From NCBI RefSeq assembly GCF_000745835.1, contig NZ_JQKB01000008.1, positions 1-64,000 on the forward strand: DNA of 64,000 nucleotides, written 5' to 3'. Shown here piece after piece: positions 54,300-63,944 of this stretch (position 1 is its first letter; each line of letters begins with the position of its first letter). The notes under the pieces were generated by a model. That model was not told where the DNA came from and searched no databases. It worked only from the letters and a program-made list of their open reading frames with translations. The stretch comes from Belnapia moabensis DSM 16746 (GTDB lineage: Bacteria > Pseudomonadota > Alphaproteobacteria > Acetobacterales > Acetobacteraceae). The translations under genes and the position numbers were made by a program.

Positions 54300-55724
54300 A
54301 TGCCGCAGGCGACAGGCAGGTCAGGGCTGGGCTGGCGCGGGCTGCGCGACCTCACCGGGCTGGCGGCCATCGCCGCCGCGGCTTCCTTCCTGCTGCTGGC
54401 GGTCGGCGGCGTGCTGCTGGTGCTGAACCTCGCCCGGCTGGCCGAGGCGCGCCGCTCGACCGAGGCCACCTTCCGGATGCTGGACGGGGCGCGGGCGGTG
54501 GTGGTCGATCTGCTGGATGCCGAGACTGGCCAGCGCGGCTTCCTCCTTCTCGGCGAGGCCGGCTACCTCGCCCCCTACCATCAGGCGGTTGACCGCATCT
54601 GGGCCGATTTCGCCGCGCTCGATGCCGCGGTCATGGTCCCCGAGCAGCAGGCGCGGCTGGATGCACTGCGGCCGGTGATCGAGGCGAAGCTCGCCGAGCT
54701 GGCGGAGACGGTGGCGCTGCGCCTCGATGCGCCCGAGGCGGCGCTGGCCGTGGTGCGGACCGACCGCGGGCGCGAGCTGATGGACCGCATCCGCGACGGT
54801 TTCGGCACCTTCGAGGCCACCGCGCGGCGCATCCTCCGCGAGCGCACGGCGCTGCAGGACGAGCGCACGCGGATGACGACCTTCCTCGCCCTGGGCTGCG
54901 GCCTGCTGGCGCTGGCCTCGGCCGGGCTCGGCGCCCTCGGCATGCTCCGCCGGCGGGACGAGCGCCGGCTCGTCGAGCAGAACCACCGGCTGGAGCAGCA
55001 GGTCGAGGAGCGCACGGCAACGCTGGAGGAGGCGAATGACGAGCTGCGCTCCTTCGCCGCCACCATCTCGCACGACCTGCGTGCCCCGGTGCGGGCCATC
55101 GGCGGCTTTGCCGCGGCGCTGGAGGAGGATGCCGGCGCCCGGCTCGGCGAGGAGGAGCGCGACTACCTCGCCCGCATCGCCGGCGCCGCCGAGCGGATGG
55201 ACGGGCTGATCGACGACATCCTCGGCTACAGCCGCCTGGCGCGGCAGGACATCGCGCTGCGCCGGGTGCCGCTCGAGGAAGTGGTGGAGGCGGTGCTCGA
55301 CCAGTCCCGCGCCGAGCTGAAAGGCGCGCGCGTCGAGGTGCTGCGGCCGATGCCGGCGGTCAGCGGCCATGCCGGCGTGCTGGTCCAGGCGGTAGGCAAC
55401 CTCCTCGGCAACGCGCTGAAATTCCGCCCCCCCGGCGAGCCGCCGCAGGTGACCATCCGCTGCACGGAAGGGGAGGGCGGGCTGGTCCGCCTCTGGGTCG
55501 AGGACCGCGGCATCGGCATCGCGCCGGAGCACCAGGAGCGCATCTTCCGCCCCTTCGAGCGGCTGCACGGGCGGGAGGCCTTCGCCGGCACCGGCGTCGG
55601 CCTCGCCATCGTGCGGCGGGTGGCGGAGCGGCTGGGCGGCCGCTGCGGCGTCATCTCCGCGCCCGGCGAGGGCAGCCGCTTCTGGATGGACCTGCCACGC
55701 TGGACCGGGCCGGAGGCCTCATAG
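54300..55724 (+). CDS. CHASE3-domain sensor histidine kinase
   Basis: This 474-residue protein has a membrane helix (about 20-45), an extracytoplasmic CHASE3 domain (46-190, DLLDAETGQRGFLLLGEAGY), a second helix (193-215), a coiled-coil linker and the kinase core: HisKA with H258 (ATISHDLRAPVRAIG), N box LLGNALKF, G1 DRGIGIAPEHQERIF and G2 GTGVGLAIV. CHASE3 is a periplasmic sensor of unknown ligand. Its 3' end overlaps the convergent GAF/PAS kinase gene by six bases. Confidence 0.9.
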   Translation: MPQATGRSGLGWRGLRDLTGLAAIAAAASFLLLAVGGVLLVLNLARLAEARRSTEATFRMLDGARAVVVDLLDAETGQRGFLLLGEAGYLAPYHQAVDRIWADFAALDAAVMVPEQQARLDALRPVIEAKLAELAETVALRLDAPEAALAVVRTDRGRELMDRIRDGFGTFEATARRILRERTALQDERTRMTTFLALGCGLLALASAGLGALGMLRRRDERRLVEQNHRLEQQVEERTATLEEANDELRSFAATISHDLRAPVRAIGGFAAALEEDAGARLGEEERDYLARIAGAAERMDGLIDDILGYSRLARQDIALRRVPLEEVVEAVLDQSRAELKGARVEVLRPMPAVSGHAGVLVQAVGNLLGNALKFRPPGEPPQVTIRCTEGEGGLVRLWVEDRGIGIAPEHQERIFRPFERLHGREAFAGTGVGLAIVRRVAERLGGRCGVISAPGEGSRFWMDLPRWTGPEAS

Positions 55725-57779
55725 CGCCGGCTCCTGCCGCAGCCGGGCCAGCGGCAGCTCGATGTCGCAGGCCAGTCCCTCATCCCGCCAGGCCATCCCC
55801 ACCTGCCCGCCGAGCTGGTCCCGCAAGGTGCCGGCCAGCACGCGGGAGCCGAAGCCTGTGCGGCGCGGCGCACCCCCGGTCGCGGGCCCGCCGCTCTCCT
55901 CCCAGCGCAACCGCAGCCGCTCCTCCTCCGCCATCGACCAGGTGATGGCGAGCCGCCCGGTGGGCCGGCTGAGCGCGCCGTATTTGATGGCATTGGTCGC
56001 CAGCTCGTGGATCGCCATGGCGAAGGGCTGCGCCGCCCCGGGCGGCAGCACGAGGCGCGGCCCCTCGATGACGGCGCACGGCCCGCCGCTGCCGCCGAGG
56101 AAGGCCGAAAGCTCGCCGTGCAGGAGGCGGTGCAGGTCCGCCCCCGACCAGCTATCGGCTGCGAGCAGCGTCTGCGCCCGCGCCAGCGCCGCGATCCGCC
56201 CCTCGATGGCACGGATGAAGCTCTCCGTGTCCGGCGCCTGGGTGAGCCGCAGCGCCGCCTGGACGACGGCCAGCATGTTCTTCGCCCGATGGTCCACCTC
56301 GCGGGTCAGCAGCATCTGCCGCTCCGAGGCCAGCTTCTCCTGGTGGACATCGACGATCACCACCAGCGCCGCGATGACCGAGCCGTCATCGCCAGGGATG
56401 GGGATGCCGCTGATCCGGCGCCAGCACCCCTCGCCACCGGGCTCGCGGTGCAGGAAATCGACATTCAGCGCCACCTCGCCGCGCAGCGCCCGGGCGGCGG
56501 GGAAGTCCTCGGCCGCGACCGGGCGGCCGTCGGGGCCCCAGCCGAGCCAGTTGCCCCGCGCCGTGCGGTCCACCGAGGGGATGACGGCGCGCGGCAGCAG
56601 CCGGCGGAATTCCGGGTTGCCGACAATGATCCGGCCGGATGGCGCGACCAGCCCGGCGCCGATCGGCAGATGGGCGACGACCGTCTCCATCTGATGCGCC
56701 TGCTGCAAGGCGCGCTGCACCCGCTCCCGCTCCGCTGCTTCGGTGCGCAGCCGGGCATTGGCTTCGGTGAGGGCGCGGGTGCGCTCGGCGACGCGGGCTT
56801 CGAGCACCTCGTTGGCGCGGCGCAGCGCCGCCTCGGCCTCCTTGGCGGCGGTGACGTCGACCGCGGTGCCGGTATAGCGCAGCGGCCGCCTCGCCGCCGC
56901 CTCGTAGCAATGGCTGCGGACCATCACCCAGCGCAGGCTGCCATCCGGGTGGACCAGGCGGAACTCCTTGGCGAAGTCGCCGAGCGAGCGCAGCGCAACC
57001 GTGCAGACCTCGGTGACTGCCGCCCGGTCGCCGGGATGGATGCGCTCGGCGATCCGCGCCTGCGGCAGCCCCGCCGCCAGCGCCGCCGGGTCGAGGCCGA
57101 AGAAGCGGGCGAAATGCTTGTCCGCGCTGACGGTCCTGTCACACGCGTCCCAGGTGAAGAAGCCGATGACGCCGGTCTCGAGCGCCGCCGCTTGGCGGTC
57201 GCGGCTGGCGCGCAACTCCGCCTCGCGGCGGCTCACCTCGCCGAACACCCGCAGCCGCGCCACCGCCGAGGCCAGCAGGTTGGCGTAGCTGCGGAGGAAA
57301 TTGAGGTCGCTCTCGCTGAAGTCGCGCGGCCGGCGGCTGTCCACCTGCAACAGGCCGAAGGGTGGCTGGCCGGAGGCGCCAAGGATGGAGACATTCGCCA
57401 TCGCCTTCACCCCGTGCTCGATGAGGAAATCGGGGAAGCGGAAGCGGGTTTCGCGGGCGATATCGGAGGAGACGATCGCCTCCGGCGACTTCATCGAATA
57501 CGTTTCCGAACTCTCGTCGTCGAGCGGCAGGCGGAGCTGCCCGACGATGCCGGGCCGCCAGCCGATGCCGGCGCGCACCAGCAGGGTCTTCCCGTCCGGC
57601 TGCAGCTCCACCACCTTCGCCATCTCGGTGCCGAGCGCCTCGCCGACCAGTCGGCAGGCGGTGGTCAGGATCTCGTCGAGATCATCGGCCTCCAACGCGA
57701 ATTCGCCGAACCGTGCCAGCACGGTCTGTTGCCGCAGCAGGGCCTCTCCTTGCCAGTCCGGTACCGCCCTCGTGCTCAA
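55719..57779 (-). CDS. GAF/PAS sensor HWE histidine kinase
   Basis: This 686-residue soluble kinase has an N-terminal GAF domain (about 20-180, LLVRAGIGWRPGIVGQLRLP), two PAS domains (about 200-330 and 370-480) and an HWE-type core with H497 in REVDHRAKNMLAVVQAAL. An N box (AIHELATNAIKYGALS) and SWE-like HWE motif (LRLRWEESGG) follow. HWE kinases are common in alphaproteobacterial stress, light or redox signalling. There is no linked output regulator on its strand. Confidence 0.88.
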   Translation of the reverse strand: MSTRAVPDWQGEALLRQQTVLARFGEFALEADDLDEILTTACRLVGEALGTEMAKVVELQPDGKTLLVRAGIGWRPGIVGQLRLPLDDESSETYSMKSPEAIVSSDIARETRFRFPDFLIEHGVKAMANVSILGASGQPPFGLLQVDSRRPRDFSESDLNFLRSYANLLASAVARLRVFGEVSRREAELRASRDRQAAALETGVIGFFTWDACDRTVSADKHFARFFGLDPAALAAGLPQARIAERIHPGDRAAVTEVCTVALRSLGDFAKEFRLVHPDGSLRWVMVRSHCYEAAARRPLRYTGTAVDVTAAKEAEAALRRANEVLEARVAERTRALTEANARLRTEAAERERVQRALQQAHQMETVVAHLPIGAGLVAPSGRIIVGNPEFRRLLPRAVIPSVDRTARGNWLGWGPDGRPVAAEDFPAARALRGEVALNVDFLHREPGGEGCWRRISGIPIPGDDGSVIAALVVIVDVHQEKLASERQMLLTREVDHRAKNMLAVVQAALRLTQAPDTESFIRAIEGRIAALARAQTLLAADSWSGADLHRLLHGELSAFLGGSGGPCAVIEGPRLVLPPGAAQPFAMAIHELATNAIKYGALSRPTGRLAITWSMAEEERLRLRWEESGGPATGGAPRRTGFGSRVLAGTLRDQLGGQVGMAWRDEGLACDIELPLARLRQEPAL

Positions 57780-57860
57780 GCCTCGTCCTCGTGCATCCCG
57801 TCATGCGGTAACGCAGGAGGCGGGGTCGGTTCCGTGCGGAAACGTCCATCGCGCGCCTCG

Positions 57861-58763
57861 CTAGAGCAAGCCTTCGCGCCGGAAGCTGAGATGCCGCCCG
57901 CGGCCGATGATGAGATGGTCGTGCAGCGCGATGCCGAGCACGCCGACCGCCTGCTTCACCTCGGCCGTCATGGCGACATCCTCGCGGGACGGCGTCGGGT
58001 CGCCCGAGGGATGGTTGTGCACCAGGATCAGCGCCGTCGCATGCAGCTCGAGCGCGCGCTTCACTACCTCGCGCGGATAGACCGGCGTGTGGTTCACCGT
58101 GCCGCGCGCCTGCGCCTCGTCGGCGATCAGCCGGTTGCGGGTGTCGAGGAAGAGGATGCGGAACTGCTCGATCTTCTCCTCCGCCAGCACGGCGGTGAGG
58201 TAGCCGATCAGCCGCTCCCAGTTGTTCAGCACCGGCCGCTCCATCACCTCGGCCCGCGCCAGGCGGAAGGAGGAGGCCTGCACCAGCTTCAGCGCGGCGA
58301 CGCTGTGCGGGCCGAGGCCGCGCGTCGCCAGCAGCTGGTCCTGCGGCGCGGCGAGCACGGCGCCGAAGCTGCCGAAGCGGTTGATCAACGCCTTGGCCAG
58401 CGGCTTGGTGTCGCCCTTCGGCATGGCGAAGAAGAGCAGCATCTCCAGCAGCTCGTAATCGGCCAGCGCCTCCGGCCCGCGCTCCAGCAGCTTCTCCCGC
58501 ATCCGCGCGCGGTGGCCATGCGGCCCGGTGCTGGGGAAGGGCAGCTCGGCCGGGGGGCGGGCGGGCAGCGGCGCCTCCGCCCGCTCCGGCGCCCGCTCGG
58601 GCGACAGGGTCTCGCCGGACGGCGCGCGGGCGAAGGCGACCGGCGAGGCGCTTTCACGGAAGCCAGGCGGCGGGCGAGGCGCCGCCGCCGTCTCGCCGCT
58701 CCGGAAAGGCAGCCATTTCCTCAGCCACACCGCACCCCGCTTCCTGCCGGGTGGGGCGATCAT
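57861..58763 (-). CDS. radC: RadC-family (JAMM domain) DNA repair-related protein
   Basis: The 300-residue reading has an HhH-like helical domain (ARMREKLLERGPEALADYEL, LLATRGLGPHSVAALKL) and the JAMM motif ILVHNHPSGDPTPSREDV with H249, H251 and D255-type ligands near the end. RadC function in repair is unclear despite the name. ATG 58763 was chosen; the first 80 residues are Pro/Arg-rich and poorly conserved, and ATG 58790 is also open. It lies next to map, but divergent from the TetR gene between them. Confidence 0.88.
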   Translation of the reverse strand: MIAPPGRKRGAVWLRKWLPFRSGETAAAPRPPPGFRESASPVAFARAPSGETLSPERAPERAEAPLPARPPAELPFPSTGPHGHRARMREKLLERGPEALADYELLEMLLFFAMPKGDTKPLAKALINRFGSFGAVLAAPQDQLLATRGLGPHSVAALKLVQASSFRLARAEVMERPVLNNWERLIGYLTAVLAEEKIEQFRILFLDTRNRLIADEAQARGTVNHTPVYPREVVKRALELHATALILVHNHPSGDPTPSREDVAMTAEVKQAVGVLGIALHDHLIIGRGRHLSFRREGLL

Positions 58764-58777
58764 GCCGATATCGATGC

Positions 58778-58792
58778 AAATGTAAAACATTT
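58778..58792. promoter_or_regulatory. Palindrome AAATGT-AAA-ACATTT, possible TetR operator
   Basis: A perfect inverted repeat with six-base arms lies between radC and the divergent TetR-type gene. A less regular ACATTC/GTGCATTC stretch follows at about 58830-58855, just before the TetR start. A regulator site is plausible by position; which protein binds is unknown. Confidence 0.35.
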
Positions 58793-58859
58793 CTTCATGG
58801 CCACGCCCATGGGCCAACCCATCTAGACAGCACATTCTAAAACGTGCATTCCAATTCCC

Positions 58860-59441
58860 ATGGTCAGGACGGCACGCTTCACCGAGGACGACTTCATCGA
58901 GGCGACGGTGGCACTGGTCGCCGAGGGCGGCCCCGCCGCAGCCACGATGCAGGCTATTGCCCGCCGGGTCGGGGCGCCCACGGGCTCGATCTACCATCGC
59001 TTCGAATCCCGCGCGGCCGTCCTCGGCGCCGCCTGGAACGCGGCCTATGCCTCCTTCACCGCGGCCCTCACCCCCCTGCTGCAGGCCGGCCGCCCCTGCG
59101 AGGCGGCGCTGGCCATCCTCCCCTGGGCCAGGGCAAGCGAGCGCCGCGCCCGCTTCCTGCTGCTGCACGAGCCCGTCACCCTGTTCGAGGATACCCCGCC
59201 CCCGCCGCCGCTGCGGGCCGAGCTGGAGCGGCTGGAGGAGGGTTTCGATGCCGCCTTCCGCGCCTGCATCGCCGCCCGCGGTGACGGCATCCTCCGCGAC
59301 GAGGATCTGGCGCGGGCCAAATTCCTCATCTTCGACGCGCCGATCGCCATCCTCCGCCCCCATCTTCAGCGCGGCGGCGCCTTGCCACCCTTCGCCGAGC
59401 GGATGATTGCCGAACTCCACGCCGGCATGCCCCTTACGTAA
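58860..59441 (+). CDS. TetR/AcrR-family transcriptional regulator
   Basis: This 193-residue protein has the TetR N-terminal HTH (FTEDDFIEATVALVAEGG, AATMQAIARRVGAPTGSIYH, RFESRAAVLGAAW) and a C-terminal ligand domain (about 60-190) with no family-specific motif I recognise. The divergent gap to radC holds a palindrome. The map gene follows 23 bases downstream on the same strand, so the two may be co-transcribed, though a regulatory link to map is not expected. Confidence 0.88.
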   Translation: MVRTARFTEDDFIEATVALVAEGGPAAATMQAIARRVGAPTGSIYHRFESRAAVLGAAWNAAYASFTAALTPLLQAGRPCEAALAILPWARASERRARFLLLHEPVTLFEDTPPPPPLRAELERLEEGFDAAFRACIAARGDGILRDEDLARAKFLIFDAPIAILRPHLQRGGALPPFAERMIAELHAGMPLT

Positions 59442-59464
59442 GCTTACCATCCCCCGGAGCACCG

Positions 59465-60241
59465 ATGGACGACCACGCCCCTCGCCGCAGCATCAGGATC
59501 CACGCGCCCGAGGATTTCGCCGGGATGCGGGCGGCCGGGCGGCTCGTCGCGGCCGCCCTCGACATGATCGGCGCCCATGTCCGTCCCGGCATCACCACCG
59601 CCGAGCTCGACCGCCTCTGCCATGAATTCGTGCTCGACCACGGCGCCAGGCCCGCTTCGCTCGGCTACCAGGGCTATGCCCATGCCACCTGCATCTCGCT
59701 CAACCACGTCGTCTGCCACGGCATCCCCGGCGAGCGTCGGCTGGCCGATGGCGACATCCTCAACATCGACCTCGCCGTGATCCTCGACGGCTGGCACGGC
59801 GACAGCAGCCGCATGTATGCCGTCGGCCAGGCCGGCACCCGCGCCACGCGCCTGATGGAGGTTGCGCATGAGGCGATGATGCGCGGCATCGCGGCGATCC
59901 GGCCGGGCGCCACGGTCGGCGATATCGGCCACGCCATCCAGCGCCATGTGGAGGCGGCGCGCTTCAGCGTCGTCCGCGAGTTCTGCGGCCATGGCCTGGG
60001 GCGTGTCTACCACGACGCCCCGAACATCCTGAACTACGGCCGTCCCGGCACAGGCGCCCGGCTGCGCCCCGGCATGTTCCTCACCGTGGAGCCGATGGTG
60101 AATGCCGGGCGGCCGGAGGTGAAGGTGCTGAGCGACGGCTGGACCGCCGTGACCCGCGACCGCAGCCTCTCCGCCCAGTATGAGCACAGCGTCGGCGTGA
60201 CCGAGGCGGGCTGCGAGATCTTCACGCTGTCGCCGGGCTGA
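59465..60241 (+). CDS. map: Type I methionine aminopeptidase
   Basis: This 258-residue enzyme has the metal ligands D102, D113, H176, E209 and E240 and the substrate His85 (HGIPG). They match the E. coli enzyme with an offset of five residues, apart from a one-residue gap after His85. It removes the initiator Met. A longer N-terminal stretch (MDDHAPRRSIRIHAPEDFAG) is within the family norm. It overlaps the convergent cache-domain kinase gene by 20 bases. Confidence 0.95.
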   Translation: MDDHAPRRSIRIHAPEDFAGMRAAGRLVAAALDMIGAHVRPGITTAELDRLCHEFVLDHGARPASLGYQGYAHATCISLNHVVCHGIPGERRLADGDILNIDLAVILDGWHGDSSRMYAVGQAGTRATRLMEVAHEAMMRGIAAIRPGATVGDIGHAIQRHVEAARFSVVREFCGHGLGRVYHDAPNILNYGRPGTGARLRPGMFLTVEPMVNAGRPEVKVLSDGWTAVTRDRSLSAQYEHSVGVTEAGCEIFTLSPG

Positions 60242-62237
60242 CGGCCGGGGACGATGCCGGCGCCGATCCCTGCCCTGGCGCCTCCGCTGCCGCCAGCACC
60301 CGCGCGGCCGGCAGCAGGATCTCGCAGCGCAGCCCCGCCGCCTCCCAATGCTGCTCCACGCTGCCGCCGAGCTGCCGCGCCAGCGTCGCCTCCAGCACCC
60401 GCGTGCCGAAGCCGCTGTCCTTCGGCGGTTCCACCACGGGTGGCCCGCCACTCTCCTGCCAGGAGAGGCGCAGCCGCGCCGGCGGCCCGGCCAGCACCTC
60501 CCAGCGCAGCAGCAGCCGCCCCTCCGCCCGCGACAGGGCGCCGTACTTGGTCGCGTTGGTCGCCAGCTCATGCACCGCCATGGCCAGCGCCTGCACCGCG
60601 TTGGCGCCGATGGTGAGGGCCGGCCCCTCCAGCCGCACCTGCCCCCGGCTGGCATCGAGGAAGGGCGCCAGCTCCCCGCGCAGCAGCGTGCCGAGGTCGA
60701 CGCCCTGCCACTGCGTCTGCGACAGCAGCGCCAGCGCCTGGGCGAGCGCGGTGATCCGCCCGTCCACCAGCTCGATATAGCTCGGTAGGTCCGGCGCCCG
60801 GGTCAGCCGCAGCGCCGCGCGGGCGGTGGCCAGCGCGTTCTTGGCGCGATGGTCGACCTCGCGCATCAGTAGGTCGCGCCGCATCTCCGCCTCGCGCTGC
60901 TCGGAGATGTCCTCCACCAGCACGACGACCCGCCCCGGCTCGCCCGGAAGCGGGGCGGAGGAGATGCGGACCGGGATGCGCGAGCCGTCCGGCCGCTCGT
61001 ATTCCTTCTCGAAGGGGCTCCACCAGCCGCGGGCACGCGCCTCGACGACGGCATGCTCGTCGCGGGCCAAGTGCTCCGGCGGGGTGACGCGCCGCCAGTC
61101 CCAGGTCCCAGCCTCAAATGCGGCCCGGCTGCCGCCGGTCATCTCCAGCAGCCGGTCGTTGCAGAGCAGCGTCTCACCCGTGGCCAGGTCGAAGACCGAC
61201 ATGCCCACCGCCCGGCTCTCGAAGACGCCGCGGAACCGCGCCTCGGCCGCCTGGCTTGTTTCGGCTGCAGCGCGCGCGGCGGCCTCGCGGGCGAGCGCCG
61301 CCTCCGCCACCTCCGCCGCCCGCGCCCGGCGCAGCGCCAGCCAGGCGGTGCCGAGCAAGGTCAGCGCCGCCGCCAGCGTCACCACCCCATAGGCGCGGAG
61401 GTTGCCGCGCCAGCGCCTGAGCAGCACGTCGACATCGGCGCCGAAGCTGACATAGACCGGCCATTGCCCGACCCGGCGATAGGCGAAGATGCGGTCCGCG
61501 CCATCGATGGTCGAGATGCCGCGGCTGAGCCCATGCTCCGGCTGCCGGGCGACGGCGCTCATCAACGCGCTCTCGGGGCCGAGTCGCCGCGGCGCGTTGC
61601 CGGCCGGGTTGCGGGCGAGCAGGGCGCCGTCGCTCCGGACCAGCAGCGCCACATGCGGGAAGGGCGGCGAAGCCTCGCGGAAGAAGTGCACGAAGTATTC
61701 GGGGTTCAATGAGACATGGACGGTGCCGAGGAAGCGCCCGTCCGATGCCGGTCGCCGGCGGCTGACCGCAACCGAGGAGACGGCGGTCGCCCGGCCGCTG
61801 AAGGCAGCGCTGACATAGGTGCCGGTTCCCGGGTCGTCGCGCTGGACGGCGAAGAAATCGCGGTCCGCGATGCTGGTGCTGCGGTCCCAGCCATGGCTGC
61901 CCGCGAGAACATACCCCCGCGCATCCGCCACCCAGACCGAGACGATCTGGCTGAGCGGCGCATTCACCGCGGCGAGGAAGTCGCTGACCTCCGACCGCGC
62001 GACCTCGGCATCGTCCATCGTCTCGACCCGGTCCTGCACCCGGTCCAGCACGAGGGAGGCAGTGTCGAGTACCCGGGCGACATGCTCGTGCATGATGGAC
62101 GCGGTGCGCTCCACCGTCGCCGTGCTCTCGCGCAGCACCTCGCCGCGGTTCCACCAGGCGGCCGTGCCGAAGACGGCGGCCGGCACCAGCACCGCGGCGA
62201 TGAGGATGACCTGCTGGAAACGCGTGGCGGACAGCAT
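60222..62237 (-). CDS. Cache-domain/PAS sensor HWE histidine kinase
   Basis: This 671-residue membrane kinase has a first helix (about 8-28), a dCache-type periplasmic sensor (30-280, SVWVADARGYVLAGS, ISTIDGADRIFAYRRVGQWP), a second helix (about 285-305), an Ala/Glu-rich linker, a PAS domain (about 330-450) and an HWE core with H463 in REVDHRAKNALATARAAL. An N box (AVHELATNATKYGALS) and LRLSWQESGG follow. dCache domains sense small ligands such as amino or organic acids. No response regulator is adjacent. Confidence 0.9.
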   Translation of the reverse strand: MLSATRFQQVILIAAVLVPAAVFGTAAWWNRGEVLRESTATVERTASIMHEHVARVLDTASLVLDRVQDRVETMDDAEVARSEVSDFLAAVNAPLSQIVSVWVADARGYVLAGSHGWDRSTSIADRDFFAVQRDDPGTGTYVSAAFSGRATAVSSVAVSRRRPASDGRFLGTVHVSLNPEYFVHFFREASPPFPHVALLVRSDGALLARNPAGNAPRRLGPESALMSAVARQPEHGLSRGISTIDGADRIFAYRRVGQWPVYVSFGADVDVLLRRWRGNLRAYGVVTLAAALTLLGTAWLALRRARAAEVAEAALAREAAARAAAETSQAAEARFRGVFESRAVGMSVFDLATGETLLCNDRLLEMTGGSRAAFEAGTWDWRRVTPPEHLARDEHAVVEARARGWWSPFEKEYERPDGSRIPVRISSAPLPGEPGRVVVLVEDISEQREAEMRRDLLMREVDHRAKNALATARAALRLTRAPDLPSYIELVDGRITALAQALALLSQTQWQGVDLGTLLRGELAPFLDASRGQVRLEGPALTIGANAVQALAMAVHELATNATKYGALSRAEGRLLLRWEVLAGPPARLRLSWQESGGPPVVEPPKDSGFGTRVLEATLARQLGGSVEQHWEAAGLRCEILLPAARVLAAAEAPGQGSAPASSPAVSPATA

Positions 62238-62371
62238 CGGGGCCGGTCAAGGTCCTGGGACGGTGGGCCGGTGTCAGGCCAGCCGATCCTCCCGACCGGC
62301 TCGCGGAATTGCGAAGTAACGGTGTGCCCGAGCGCCGGCGGCGAAGGCAATGGCCATTTCGCGGCCCGGGC

Positions 62372-63847
62372 TCACGCCACCGCCTCTTCCTCCGGGTGCC
62401 CCGGCGCCGTCTCCCAGCCCGGCCCGGCGATGGTGACGATGCGCCGCCCCGTCAGGTCCGGCCGGGTGACGATCGCCCCGCGCTCCTCGATGAAGGCCAG
62501 CGCCCGCCGCGCCCGGCCGGCGGAGCGGGTGCCGTAGGCACGCGCGATGGCGGCATCCGATGGGCAGGGGGCGCCAGCCAGCGCTGCCCGCGCCAGCAGC
62601 AGGAAGACGCCCTGCAGGTCTTCCGGCAGCGGCGCCGCCCGCGCCACCGCCTCTGCCCACTCCTCCCCCTCGGCCATCTCCGCCGGCACCCCCGCCTTGC
62701 CGATCGCCAGAAGCCGGCGGAATGCGGCCATGTCGGGCAGCTTGCTGCCGATCTGCTCGATCCGGCAGCGGACGAGGAAATCCTGGTACAGCACCGCCGC
62801 CGGCCGGTAGCCGCTGTCGGGGTCGGCCAGCACCTGCCGCATCACCGCCTCCAGCCGCCGCCGCTGCTCGGCCTGCTGCTCGGCCGAGGGCGGCGGCAGG
62901 GTAGGGGGCGGCGCCGGCCGGGCGGCGGCGAGCTGGGCGAGGATATCCGGCGGCGGGGGAGGGGGCGCACGGCGCGGCCGAGGCGCCTCGGGCGCCGGCG
63001 GCTGGAGGATCAGCGCCCGCGCATCCTCCAGCGGCTGGCTCGGCAGGGGCGTCAGCTTCGGCGCCGCGCCGCGCGATTCCGTCTCCACCGCGCCGATCCG
63101 CACCGGCAGCGGCCGCCGGGCGAGGGCCGGCCCGAGCGCCACGAAATGCCCCTGCCTGAGGTCGCGGAACATCTCCGCCTGGCGCTTCTCCATCCCGAGC
63201 AGGTCGGCGGCGCGCGCCATGTCGATGTCGAGGAAGGTGCGGCCCATCAGGAAGTTGCTAGCCTCGGCCGCCACGTTCTTGGCGAGCTTGGCCAGCCGCT
63301 GCGTCGCGATGATCCCCGCCAGCCCCCGCTTCCGGCCGCGGCACATCAGGTTGGTCATGGCGCCGAGCGAGACCTTCCGCGCCTCGTCCGCCACCTCGCC
63401 GGCGGCCATGGGGGCGAAGAGCTGCGCCTCGTCCACCACCACCAGCATCGGCGTCCAATGCGCCCGCTCGGCATCGAAGAGCCCGCCGAGGAAGGCCGCG
63501 GCCCGGCGCATCTGCCCTTCGGTGTCCAGCCCCTCCAGGTTGAGGATGACCGAGACCCGGTGCTGGCGGATGCGCTCGGCGGCGAGCTGCAACCCGGCCT
63601 CCGAATGCCCCGCCGCATCGATCACGAGATGCCCGAATCGGTCGGCCAGCGTGACGAAATCCCCCTCCGGGTCGATCACCGCCTGCTGCACCCAGGGCGC
63701 GCTGCCCTCCAGCAACCGTCGCAGCAGGTGGGACTTGCCCGAGCCGGAATTGCCCTGGACCAGCAGGCGGGTGGCCAGCAGCTCCTCGAGGTCCATCAGG
63801 GCGGGGGCGCCGGCTTCCGTCTGGCCGAGATCGATGCGGACCGTCAT
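62372..63847 (-). CDS. HerA/DUF87-type ATP-binding protein
   Basis: This 491-residue protein (start ATG 63847, MTVRIDLGQ) has Walker A QGNSGSGKSHL (K38), a Walker B VVVDEAQLF (D139-E140) and ATQRLAKLAKNVAAE, as in HerA/FtsK-related ATPases of the DUF87 group. A Pro-rich linker around residues 260-320 leads to a helical C-terminal domain (AEQQAEQRRRLEAVMRQVLA). Such proteins act as DNA-translocating ATPases or in chromosome handling; the partner nuclease NurA is not visible here. Confidence 0.86.
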   Translation of the reverse strand: MTVRIDLGQTEAGAPALMDLEELLATRLLVQGNSGSGKSHLLRRLLEGSAPWVQQAVIDPEGDFVTLADRFGHLVIDAAGHSEAGLQLAAERIRQHRVSVILNLEGLDTEGQMRRAAAFLGGLFDAERAHWTPMLVVVDEAQLFAPMAAGEVADEARKVSLGAMTNLMCRGRKRGLAGIIATQRLAKLAKNVAAEASNFLMGRTFLDIDMARAADLLGMEKRQAEMFRDLRQGHFVALGPALARRPLPVRIGAVETESRGAAPKLTPLPSQPLEDARALILQPPAPEAPRPRRAPPPPPPDILAQLAAARPAPPPTLPPPSAEQQAEQRRRLEAVMRQVLADPDSGYRPAAVLYQDFLVRCRIEQIGSKLPDMAAFRRLLAIGKAGVPAEMAEGEEWAEAVARAAPLPEDLQGVFLLLARAALAGAPCPSDAAIARAYGTRSAGRARRALAFIEERGAIVTRPDLTGRRIVTIAGPGWETAPGHPEEEAVA

Positions 63848-63944
63848 GGCGCGGTGGTAGCGCAGCAGCGCGCTTCCATAAACAGGGTCTTCATTCTTGC
63901 GGTGGCATGATCCGCCCCGTTGTCGAGGCCGGGAGTGAGAGGCG

